Source: Psychrobacter okhotskensis (GTDB lineage Bacteria; Pseudomonadota; Gammaproteobacteria; Pseudomonadales; Moraxellaceae). Taken from it: 64,000 nucleotides of DNA. Each line of letters opens with the position of its first letter. Within the stretch, counting starts at the first letter, position 1. The stretch is from the NCBI RefSeq assembly GCF_013248965.1, contig NZ_JABRVQ010000009.1, forward strand, positions 1-64,000, written 5' to 3'. The translations under genes and the position numbers were made by a program. The notes beneath the pieces were generated by a model. That model was not told the DNA's origin, did not search any database, and worked only from the letters and a program-made list of their open reading frames with translations. This document shows positions 50,263 through 58,679 of this stretch, piece after piece.

Positions 50263-50574
50263 TCAAAAGTCTAGCACTTCGATGACATCATAGGCAGGCG
50301 TCTCATAAGGGTGCGCCTGCTTTAGTGCTTCAATGACTTGAGCAATATTAGCAGTAGCAACCACCATCTCAACTCGCCACTCATCAACTTTTTCGAGCTT
50401 ATCTTGCGCGCCAATATGCGGATCACTGCCTGCCAGCGGCATAAACTGCCCCACCCCTTGTACTTGCCAGCAGCAGCACTCGTAATTGCCAATCGTACCA
50501 GCGCCTGCTGCAAACAAAGCAGACTTAACTGGCTCTAATGCTGCTTCGGGAACAAAAACTGTCAATTTGTACAT
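50263..50574 (-). CDS. YqfO/NIF3-like small protein
   Basis: A 103-residue protein corresponding to the inserted PII-like domain of NIF3/YqfO proteins, here encoded alone (COG3323 type). MYKLTVFVPEAALEPVKSAL, GNYECCCWQVQG and HPYETPAYDVI are the family marks. AAAGGG precedes the ATG. Function not established. Confidence 0.85.
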   Translation of the reverse strand: MYKLTVFVPEAALEPVKSALFAAGAGTIGNYECCCWQVQGVGQFMPLAGSDPHIGAQDKLEKVDEWRVEMVVATANIAQVIEALKQAHPYETPAYDVIEVLDF

Positions 50575-50644
50575 AGTGTTACCCTTTGTTTTATCTATTA
50601 GTATGAAAGAGCAGCTCTATTACCATCAGAGAGTAGCCATCGTT

Positions 50645-51277
50645 TTATTTTTTTGACAGTGAAGGATGGTCGCTCCAGATATAGCGCAATAGCCAGTTTT
50701 TGGCATCGCCAGCGTAGTCAATGCCGATACGAGGACGCAGCGATACCGGTGGCTGACAGCCATCATCTTCGAGCCAAACTGCTGACTCCACACTGATAGA
50801 TTTGCCATTTAACGCGCGATCAATTTGTAAGCGCTTCGTTAATTTGCCAGGACCTGCCAGCTGGGTTGGATGAGTAAGTTGCTTATTCGTACTCAGGAAT
50901 TGTTCTTCTATCAAACGATCACTATCGTCGGTCAAAAATCCAGCCCGTATTAATACTGACTCAGGAGACTCTTCTCCACCGCTGACCAGATTGAGCATAT
51001 GATGCACACCGTAAGTCAGATAGACGTAAAACATGCCGCCTTGCGCATACATAATTTCAGTACGAGCCGTTCGGCTACCCGCATGCGAATGACAAGCAGG
51101 GTCGTCCTTACCGATATAGGCTTCGGTTTCTGAGATACGCATGCGCAAGATTTTCACTGTGCCATCGGTATCCGTTAACTTTCTACACAGTACTTTGCCA
51201 ATCAAATCAGCGGCGACCACACAGGTTGGTCGAGTAAACCAACTAGGGTCTAAAACAGTTGATGAAGCAGTAGACAT
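50645..51277 (-). CDS. DNA-3-methyladenine glycosylase (AAG/MPG type)
   Basis: A 210-residue monofunctional glycosylase removing alkylated purines. ETEAYIGKDDPACHSHAG holds the catalytic Glu, followed by RTEIMYAQGGMFYVYLTYGVHHMLN and VLIRAG. The C-terminal LxGPGKLTKRLQID segment is present. The start at 51277 has AAAAGG upstream. It is a single gene, unrelated to AlkA. Confidence 0.92.
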   Translation of the reverse strand: MSTASSTVLDPSWFTRPTCVVAADLIGKVLCRKLTDTDGTVKILRMRISETEAYIGKDDPACHSHAGSRTARTEIMYAQGGMFYVYLTYGVHHMLNLVSGGEESPESVLIRAGFLTDDSDRLIEEQFLSTNKQLTHPTQLAGPGKLTKRLQIDRALNGKSISVESAVWLEDDGCQPPVSLRPRIGIDYAGDAKNWLLRYIWSDHPSLSKK

Positions 51278-51701
51278 TAGCAAAACCTTTTCTTATTTTT
51301 ATCATCTAATTGACATGACCAAATATTAATAAATTAGCATAAAAGTAAGATAAAATATTGAAGACAATGTTGGCGCTATGTTTGATTTTTTATACGAGTT
51401 AGACTATAAATCTGTGGTCGGAAGGCTAATATTAATAGTGCGTGGTAAGCATCAATACTTATGGATAAAGAGGGTTTCGTCATTAAGTATTATTGATAAA
51501 CAGATAAAAATCGCAGTCTGTTTTGAGTAGTTCCACAAATCTAGTCTATTTTAAGTGGTTTGTTAATAGGTTTGAGGGGCAAAATAACTGGTTCCGTTGG
51601 GGTATACCTTTAACAGTTTTTATGAGTTCTTAACTAAACACAGTAACGAAGGATTTGTGATAAATTTATAATTTGGAAAGAGCTACAGAAGGTAAGTTTT
51701 A
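51278..51701. other. intergenic, AT-rich, no gene
   Basis: A 424-bp spacer between divergent genes. I checked short frames (for example from the ATG at 51379, which stops after seven codons) and none is convincing. AAGGTAAG just before 51702 is the next ribosome site. Confidence 0.5.
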
Positions 51702-52103
51702 ATGATTACATCAGCTGAAGAGTTTCTCTTACTCAGAACAAGTGACCACACCCAAGATTATGGAAGAGCGATTAACGAGTGTGCAGCATTGGAAACGTGG
51801 TTTGAAATAATACGTCACTACCCAACTATGCGCGAGTGGGTAGCTCTAAATAAAACAGTTCCAATAGAAGTTCTTGAAACGTTGACGTACGATGACAGTC
51901 CTACCGTTAGAGGGAATATTGCTATGAAAAACAAAATAACTAGAGAAATATTTGAGGTATTGGCAGATGATAAAGACGCCTCTGTCAGAAATAGACTCGT
52001 CTATAATAAAAACATACCAAAAGACTTGCTATTGAAGTTAACCAATGATGATGAATCGTTCATCAGAAAAAACGCTATAAATAAGATTAGTGAAAAATTT
52101 TGA
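51702..52103 (+). CDS. small HEAT/LRV-repeat-like protein
   Basis: A 133-residue protein made largely of three 24-residue helical repeats with the pattern LxxLxxDxxxxVRxxIAxNxxIxxEIFxxL (VRGNIAMKN, VRNRLVYNK, IRKNAINKI). This resembles leucine-rich-repeat-variant or HEAT solenoids. It is AT-rich and isolated, and probably accessory. Its partner is unknown. Confidence 0.7.
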   Translation: MITSAEEFLLLRTSDHTQDYGRAINECAALETWFEIIRHYPTMREWVALNKTVPIEVLETLTYDDSPTVRGNIAMKNKITREIFEVLADDKDASVRNRLVYNKNIPKDLLLKLTNDDESFIRKNAINKISEKF

Positions 52104-52282
52104 GTAAGCAAAGCCAAACAGTTCGATACCTATATAGCGCATCAATCACGATAGAATATGTATGGTAAGTACACACCATGAGGTACACTGTGACTATTTC
52201 AGCGATTTGAAACGTTGATACCATTAGCCTACAGCCGAAGGTTTAAGTCCTCACTAGGGAACCATCATTAATATGATGACAT

Positions 52283-52313
52283 AAAAAACTGAGCACATGG
52301 CTCAGTTTTTTTG
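52283..52313. terminator. terminator between the HEAT-like gene and purC
   Basis: AAAACTGAGC pairs with GCTCAGTTTT around ACATG, with A-run and T-run. purC runs into it from the right. Confidence 0.85.
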
Positions 52314-52335
52314 TGTTGCGCTAGACATTTACGAC

Positions 52336-53049
52336 TTAGCTAAGTGGCACACCAATACGGTTGGCCACTTCTTCGTAAGCTTCGATAACATCGCCTAATG
52401 ATTGACGGAAACGGTCTTTATCCAATTTCTTCTTGGTGTTTTTGTCCCAAATACGGCAGCCATCTGGTGAGAACTCATCACCCAAAACGATACGGTCGTG
52501 GAATACACCAAACTCTAATTTGAAATCGACCAGTATTAAATCGCCAACTGCAAACAGTGCTGTTAGCACCTCATTGACTTGATGCGTCAGCGCTTCCATG
52601 CTCGCAAGCTGTGCTTGAGTTGCCCACCCAAGAGAAATCGATAGTGACTCATTAACCATCGGATCGCCAAGCGCATCATCTTTATAAAACAGCTCATAAG
52701 TAGGCGGCGTCAATGCTTGCCCTTCTTCTAGGCCTAAACGGCGCACCAAACTGCCCGCTGCAAAGTTACGTACGACGCACTCAACGGGAATCATATCTAG
52801 GCGCTTGACCAATACTTCGTCTTCAGATAGCTGCTTTTCAAAATGCGTTTCAATACCAGCGTCAGCCAATTTTTGCATAATAAAAGCATTAAAGCGGTTA
52901 TTAACTACGCCCTTACGTGCTAACTGTTCGATACGCTTACCATCGAGCGCCGAGGTGTCATCACGGAAGTGTAAAATCAAAAGATCGTTGTCTTCTGTTT
53001 CATAGACAGATTTGGCTTTGCCTTTATATAGCAGTTGTTGCTTTTGCAT
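52336..53049 (-). CDS. purC: SAICAR synthetase
   Basis: A 237-residue enzyme joining CAIR and aspartate in purine synthesis. Length equals E. coli Pur[10 protein letters not shown], the ATP-binding start, and [20 protein letters not shown] are conserved. AGGAA precedes the ATG. It is third in the dapA-bamC-purC order. Confidence 0.97.
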   Translation of the reverse strand: MQKQQLLYKGKAKSVYETEDNDLLILHFRDDTSALDGKRIEQLARKGVVNNRFNAFIMQKLADAGIETHFEKQLSEDEVLVKRLDMIPVECVVRNFAAGSLVRRLGLEEGQALTPPTYELFYKDDALGDPMVNESLSISLGWATQAQLASMEALTHQVNEVLTALFAVGDLILVDFKLEFGVFHDRIVLGDEFSPDGCRIWDKNTKKKLDKDRFRQSLGDVIEAYEEVANRIGVPLS

Positions 53050-53189
53050 TATGGAGTTCCTGTTCGTTCAAGCTTATGTGGTAAAAACGCGCAGCGACCG
53101 CTGGACTCTGTACGACGTCATTCATTAATCTATTAGATCATAAATAACCATAGTAAAAAGTCAGCGGTATAAATAGGGAAACACAGTGT

Positions 53190-53510
53190 TTAGTTTGATG
53201 ACTCGCTCACGGCAACAGCGCGTTGCGGCTTAGGTAATTGATACTGCTTACCCGCTTCGTTCTGTAAGGTGAGTGTATTGGCACCTGCATTTGGGGTGGC
53301 GTATAACGGTACAAAAGGTGATGGCTCCTGAGCAACCGGTAGCTCTAGAGGCGCAAGCTTTTTGCTTTCTTGATATTCTAAGCTGCCATTATCGCGCTTA
53401 CCAAGAAAACCTTTGGTCATTTGACAGCCACTTAATACTAAGGTGCTACCCAATATCAAAACCATCATAGCAGGAAATGTTTTGGTAGGGCTTGATGATA
53501 CTTTCATCAT
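53190..53510 (-). CDS. bamC: reduced BamC-like outer-membrane lipoprotein
   Basis: A 106-residue lipoprotein with lipobox LSGC (Cys29). Its place between dapA and purC is that of bamC (nlpB) in E. coli. The mature part resembles the extended N-terminus of BamC that binds BamD: KRDNGSLEYQESKKLAPLELP and a Pro-rich end with LPKPQRAVAV. The two helix-grip domains that make up the rest of the 344-residue E. coli protein are missing, and the frame closes normally after SESSN. The start at 53510 has GAGAG upstream. The name rests mainly on position and a short similarity. Confidence 0.7.
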   Translation of the reverse strand: MMKVSSSPTKTFPAMMVLILGSTLVLSGCQMTKGFLGKRDNGSLEYQESKKLAPLELPVAQEPSPFVPLYATPNAGANTLTLQNEAGKQYQLPKPQRAVAVSESSN

Positions 53511-53641
53511 ATTATCTCTCTGAGTTAGCAATTTTTGCTTATTTGGGCGACTGACTTATCGTTACCGTTAAGTGACTCACTAAGCCCTAAATCATTAATA
53601 ATAATGTAGGCCTTAGTGTTTAACCATTCAATCGTCAATAC

Positions 53642-54547
53642 TTATCGTAAATTCGCACGAACCAACGCTTCATCAATGGCGGCATGATGTTGTTCTGCCA
53701 ACCATACCAACGGCAGACGAATACCAGTATCTATCATACCCATCTTATGTAACGCATATTTTGCTGGAATGGGACTAGATTCAATAAACAAATCACGGTG
53801 TAAGTGTTTAATCACATCATGCGCTTTATTGGCGGTATCAAGGTCGCCGCGTAGCGCTGCCGAAAACGTTTCGCTCATCGCTTTTGGCGCGACGTTAGCC
53901 GTTACCGAAATATTACCTTTGGCACCCATCTGCATCAAATCAAGCGCCGTACCATCATCGCCAGATAGCACAACGATACGGTCGCCAACCGCTTTAATCA
54001 ACTGCTCACCACGAGCAACTGAGCCAGTCGCGTCTTTAATCGCCACGATATTATCGATATCAGCCAAACGCTCAACCGTATTCTGCGCGATATCAACTAC
54101 AGTACGCCCTGGTACGTTATAGAGCATCTGCGGGATCTTTACGGCTTGGGCAATCGCTTTATAATGCTGATACAAGCCTTCTTGTGGCGGCTTATTGTAG
54201 TAAGGAGCGACCAATAATGCACAGTCTGCACCAGCATCTGCCGCATCTTGGGTGAGCTTGATGGCTTCAGTCGTATTATTCGCGCCTGTACCCGCTATCA
54301 CTGGTACACGGCCTTTGACGTGCTGCACAAAGTAGCGAATCACATCGCTATGCTCTTGCATCGACAAAGTCGCTGATTCGCCAGTGGTGCCCACGGCAAC
54401 GAGGCAATGGGTGCCCTGCTCGATCTGCCAGTCTATGAGGTCGGCCAGACGTTTATAATCGACCGTGCCGTCAGGATGCATGGGCGTTACCAAGGCCACC
54501 ATAGAGCCTTGTAGTCGGGTTTTAATCTCGTCATATGCTGTGCTCAT
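53642..54547 (-). CDS. dapA: 4-hydroxy-tetrahydrodipicolinate synthase
   Basis: A 301-residue TIM-barrel aldolase-like enzyme condensing pyruvate with aspartate semialdehyde for lysine and peptidoglycan. GTTGESATLS is the pyruvate site, Tyr143 in LYNVPGRT and Lys171 in VAIKDATG are the catalytic pair. AAGG precedes the ATG. First gene of dapA-bamC-purC. Confidence 0.96.
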   Translation of the reverse strand: MSTAYDEIKTRLQGSMVALVTPMHPDGTVDYKRLADLIDWQIEQGTHCLVAVGTTGESATLSMQEHSDVIRYFVQHVKGRVPVIAGTGANNTTEAIKLTQDAADAGADCALLVAPYYNKPPQEGLYQHYKAIAQAVKIPQMLYNVPGRTVVDIAQNTVERLADIDNIVAIKDATGSVARGEQLIKAVGDRIVVLSGDDGTALDLMQMGAKGNISVTANVAPKAMSETFSAALRGDLDTANKAHDVIKHLHRDLFIESSPIPAKYALHKMGMIDTGIRLPLVWLAEQHHAAIDEALVRANLR

Positions 54548-55034
54548 AACTGTGCCTTACTGTTGTATTGTCCTAGCTTTATTCAAGCTGTCACATGATC
54601 CATCGTTTGCAATCGCCAATGTCTATTTTTACATTAATAACCAGATCAATGGTAGCTATTGCATGATGTTCATACTGGGCATTTATATACAGATGATAGT
54701 GACATTCTCATTATAGAATCATGTGTATATCTATCCGCATGGACATTATTTTTGTCCATTGCCGATGCTATCTATCAATCATAATAAAAACGCCTACTAG
54801 TGTAGCATATTTTGATTTAACCGCTATCAGTCAATTAATGCTCAGTCCAGATATACCCTATCTATTTGCGCGCTATTCCAAGCGCTGTTTAGCGCTAATG
54901 TTATGCAACATAGACACAAGGGCGGCTACTTATAGACCTTATTATTTAAGGCTTACTGTTTAGGGCTTACTGAACATTGATAAATAGTTAGTTTAGCGTA
55001 ATTATGCAAGCGGGATAAATGCTTTTGAATTATT
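54548..55034. other. intergenic, no gene accepted
   Basis: A 487-bp AT-rich spacer upstream of dapA and downstream of the phosphoesterase-like gene. Short frames on the plus strand (54465-54716 and 54721-54963) have no ribosome site or family resemblance. The dapA promoter should lie in the left part. Confidence 0.5.
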
Positions 55035-56243
55035 TTAACGAATCGTCAACACATCGATGGTCGGACGATACCAGCGAAAAGGTAACCCTCGGGTGCCCAC
55101 TCCACTACTGACAAATATCTGCGCGCTACCATGCTGGTATAAGCCGCGCTGCTTACCCATGCGACTGTTATCCAATAATGACGACTGCTTGCCTATACGG
55201 CGAATGTCTTGCTTTTTTTGCGCCGTTAATATGTTTTTCTGTATTGCTTTGGCCGCACCGGTAATCAATAAAGGTCGGGGCTGCAACGATTTTGGTAAGT
55301 CGCTAATACTATCAAATCGTGACGCAAGAATAATGACAGGTTTAGTTGCCTGCTCAATTTCAGCACTCAGCACAGCTTTATTAGGCACATTCAAAGTGTC
55401 ATCATCGTTCAATTGTTTCGGGATATCTTGCCAGCCGCAAAGTATGGCCACGACTGGATTGTCCTGTAGATATTTTTGCGTGCTGGTATCTGGATGGCCT
55501 TTTATATAACTTGCTTGATTTGCTATCAATCGACCGTTGCCAGTTCGAGCACATTTAAGCGGCAACGACGTACATTGCTGCCCGATATAGTTGATATCCA
55601 GTACGTCAAAAGCATTGGCCAAGGTGTCTTCTAACAATGGCTGACCTTGCTTGGTAGTATTGATCGACTGATAACGCAAATCCGAGGTACTCATGACCGT
55701 ATAAACGGGCTTATTTACCCCTTTAAATAGCATCAACTGCCCGACCAAATCGGCGCTTGGATAATAGAGCCAATCACCTGTGATCAATACCGCATCTGCT
55801 GACAAGGCATTGATGGTAGCGACCAGCTTGCTGATATGACGCGGTTTGCCACTATATAAACCAATGCGCAAATCGGCTAATACCGCCACCGTAAGCGGAG
55901 TTGTTAAGCCCAAATCAACAGCATGATGCTGCAAACGCAAACGATTGGGCTGCACAACCACCGTATAAAAATACAGACCCATGGCAATGACAGCCATCAA
56001 CATGGCATTCGGTGACAATTGTGCCAGCATGGGTGTCACTTGTTGTACTCGCCCAATAATCAATAACAGTGCCCAAAAAGGCATGGTATAGGCAGCGTAA
56101 TATAGCAACAACTTTGACCAAATACGCCAAAAGCGTTTTGTGGGATTGGCATTGAATGTCTGTAATCCTGACCACAATATGATATACGCTAGCAAGGCTG
56201 CTGCTATAGTGATGCTAAGCGTATAAAAAGCGTGGTCAGTCAT
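55035..56243 (-). CDS. metallophosphoesterase-like membrane protein, metal ligands lost
   Basis: A 402-residue protein. Three membrane helices lie within 1-95. From about 110 it follows the YkuE/YaeI calcineurin-like layout to the typical end FVSSGVGTRGLPFRWYRP. The five metal-binding motifs are changed: ADLR at 123-126 in place of SDLH, GDW at 156-158 (Asp kept), STSD at 185-188 for GNHD, ASR at 307-309 for SHN-type, and GAAK at 329-332 for GHTH. All His are gone while two Asp remain, so hydrolysis is unlikely. TAGGT precedes the ATG. Confidence 0.75.
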   Translation of the reverse strand: MTDHAFYTLSITIAAALLAYIILWSGLQTFNANPTKRFWRIWSKLLLYYAAYTMPFWALLLIIGRVQQVTPMLAQLSPNAMLMAVIAMGLYFYTVVVQPNRLRLQHHAVDLGLTTPLTVAVLADLRIGLYSGKPRHISKLVATINALSADAVLITGDWLYYPSADLVGQLMLFKGVNKPVYTVMSTSDLRYQSINTTKQGQPLLEDTLANAFDVLDINYIGQQCTSLPLKCARTGNGRLIANQASYIKGHPDTSTQKYLQDNPVVAILCGWQDIPKQLNDDDTLNVPNKAVLSAEIEQATKPVIILASRFDSISDLPKSLQPRPLLITGAAKAIQKNILTAQKKQDIRRIGKQSSLLDNSRMGKQRGLYQHGSAQIFVSSGVGTRGLPFRWYRPTIDVLTIR

Positions 56244-56498
56244 AATTACCTAGCTATATATAAAGGTATGAATAGTCGTTTGTGCCGTTGGGCGCGCAAT
56301 CAAATCGATGTTGGTCAATCAAACCAATGTCCAAATCAATGTGACTTGCTCACCGTTAAATTGAGCAACAGCAACTCATCAAAACCAATCGATAAAAAAA
56401 TCAGCCATTATAGAGGTCGAGCTCTATGATAGACAAGTATAATTATCAATGCTTATCGAGATACGTCATTTAAGCATAGTCGATTGACTATATGATAA

Positions 56499-57953
56499 CT
56501 ATTCAATACGCAGGCCAATAATACCAGGGATGCCTTGGCGCATGACTTCAATCGTTACCACACCCTTTTTGGGAAGTGAGGAGATAGCACTAGAAAAATC
56601 AGTGACCTTGGCAATAGGCTTTTGGTGAAAATTAGTAATAATATCGCCCGCCAAAATGCCCGAGCGCGCGGCTAAGCCTGTCGGGTCAACGGTCGTGACC
56701 AATATCCCTGTTTTATTGTCCACTGCCAGCTCTGCTTGCTCATCTGGGGTCAAATTGCGCAGACGTAAGCCTAATTGCACCTCATCATCTTGCTGCGAGC
56801 CGCTTTGTGCCCTGACATCATTTGGCGCATAAGTGAGCTTGCCTTTTACGAGCATTTGCTTGCCATCACGCTGAATCTGGGCGCTGAACGGATCATTGGG
56901 TCGCGCTCGATTGATCAGGTTCAATAAATCTGCAGCACGCATAATCTGCACATTATTGTATTGCAAAATGATGTCGCCTGCTTGTAGACCTGATGTTTGG
57001 GCGGGCGAGTCTGGTGAGACGCGGGTAAGTAGTGCGCCCTGTGGACGCGCTAAATTATACGCTTCCGCTAAATTACGATCGATGTCTTGAGGATAAATAC
57101 CCATATAGGCACGTGCGACTTCGCCATTGGTTTTGAGCTGCTCGTAGATATCCATCGCCGCATCAATAGGAATTGAGAACGACAAGCCCATATAACCGCC
57201 CGTACCACTAAAGATACGTGAGTTGATACCGATGACTTCGCCGCGCTGATTAAATAATGGCCCGCCTGAGTTACCCGGATTTAATGCCACATCAGTTTGG
57301 ATAAAGGGCACGCTGGTCTCACGTGAAAAGCTGCGCGACTTGGCACTGACGATACCTGCGGATGCCGAATAATCAAAACCAAAGGGCGACCCTATCGCCA
57401 ATACCGGCTCACCTACCTTTAGACTGTCTGAATCACCAATCGGTAAGGCTGGGAACTGATTGCCTGTGACTTTGAGCACCGCCACATCTGAGCGCTCATC
57501 GCTACCCACCAAGGTCACATCCAGCTCTGTTCTGTCATTAAGGGTCACGGTGATTTTGTCTGCACCAGCAACCACATGGTGATTGGTCAACATATAACCA
57601 TCGGTGGTGACAAAAAAAGCGGTGCCATAAGCGTGTTCAATCGCAGGCGTCGCTGCTTGATCCGGAATACGTAAGCGATCTCCGAAGAACTGACGTAACA
57701 GCTCGGCGGTTTGTGCTTTGGCAAGCTCATCTTCACTGACCGTTTTGGTGACATTGACTCGTGCCACCGCTGGCGTCACTTGCTGTACTAAGTCAGAGAA
57801 GTCAGCAGTGGTGACCGCTGCTTGTACCTGAGACATAGTGGCTACATTAATACCTGTCGCCATTACCGTGCCGATAGCCAGTGCCAAAGTACTGCGTTGT
57901 AACCAACGCTGCATACGAATAGTAGATTGTGCTTGAAACATATTGATAGGCAT
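56499..57953 (-). CDS. degP: periplasmic serine protease, DegP/MucD family
   Basis: A 484-residue HtrA-family protease/chaperone. The signal peptide spans residues about 1-46. The catalytic triad is His126 (TNHHVV), Asp156 (RSDVAVL) and Ser229 (NPGNSGGPL), followed by two PDZ domains (about 290-370 and 400-480). It degrades misfolded envelope proteins. The start at 57953 follows GGAGACAAT; an in-frame ATG at 58067 adds a low-complexity Asn/Asp leader and is unlikely. MucD is an equally valid name. Confidence 0.93.
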   Translation of the reverse strand: MPINMFQAQSTIRMQRWLQRSTLALAIGTVMATGINVATMSQVQAAVTTADFSDLVQQVTPAVARVNVTKTVSEDELAKAQTAELLRQFFGDRLRIPDQAATPAIEHAYGTAFFVTTDGYMLTNHHVVAGADKITVTLNDRTELDVTLVGSDERSDVAVLKVTGNQFPALPIGDSDSLKVGEPVLAIGSPFGFDYSASAGIVSAKSRSFSRETSVPFIQTDVALNPGNSGGPLFNQRGEVIGINSRIFSGTGGYMGLSFSIPIDAAMDIYEQLKTNGEVARAYMGIYPQDIDRNLAEAYNLARPQGALLTRVSPDSPAQTSGLQAGDIILQYNNVQIMRAADLLNLINRARPNDPFSAQIQRDGKQMLVKGKLTYAPNDVRAQSGSQQDDEVQLGLRLRNLTPDEQAELAVDNKTGILVTTVDPTGLAARSGILAGDIITNFHQKPIAKVTDFSSAISSLPKKGVVTIEVMRQGIPGIIGLRIE

Positions 57954-58679
57954 ATTGTCTCCATATGAGTGATTATTATTGTTAGCAACAATATTATCGC
58001 TATTATCGCCATAATAGATATAGCCAAATCCATATAAACCCGCTACATCGTCATCCTCGTTAACCATACTAAGGTATAGCCTGCATTCAGCTCCCTTATA
58101 TCAAGGTTATTTGAATTCAACGATAGCAAGCTTGTCTAAATTTATAGGAATAGTCCTGACTGCTGGTCAGTTTACTACTTGTCTGCGAGTTTATGTAGTA
58201 GCGCCTGACCATGATGGCAAATATAAGCCGTTTTAATATGACGTCATACTATCTTCTCATTTTTTGTAATCTTTGATATTGATATTAATAGTGCCGTTAC
58301 CTACTCGTGTGTCAGCGCAGAACGATGGCGCGTGGCTATCACGGCAGACAGACCCTTGACATATATAAAATAAAATCATGATATGATAACAAACCTAATA
58401 AATTATTTAGCAAACAATAGTCAGCTATAATAAGGTGTTATTTACAGAACGCCAAGCAATTTGGCTTTTATCGCCTTTATTTTCCATCTTTTGTGTTTCT
58501 AGCATTGGTGTATTTAGCTTGAGACACTTTTGTCTTTGTTACTATATAGTATATATATCATCCATGATTCATGATGGCTATGGTTATTATTAATTTGCCG
58601 TTACAAAAGGTTTTTGACGGCTAACGATGACCTATTTTAATAGCTATACAGCATCACAAGATTATAAAAGGATTAATTT
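57954..58679. other. divergent spacer, degP and antiporter
   Basis: A 726-bp AT-rich region. A promoter for the antiporter is plausible at 58356 (TTGACA) with TGATAT 17 bases on, near 58379. The left 110 bp has repeated GATAAT and AACAAT units. No additional gene was seen. Confidence 0.5.

Noticed and set aside
51379..51402. ATG in the 51.3-51.7 kb spacer that first looked like a 50-codon frame
   Set aside because: Careful reading shows a stop after seven codons.
54721..54963. 80-codon frame upstream of dapA
   Set aside because: No ribosome site, rare-looking composition, in a spacer expected to hold the dapA promoter.
57954..58067. N-terminal extension of the DegP-like protein
   Set aside because: Low-complexity Asn/Asp leader before a good ribosome site and normal signal peptide at 57953.
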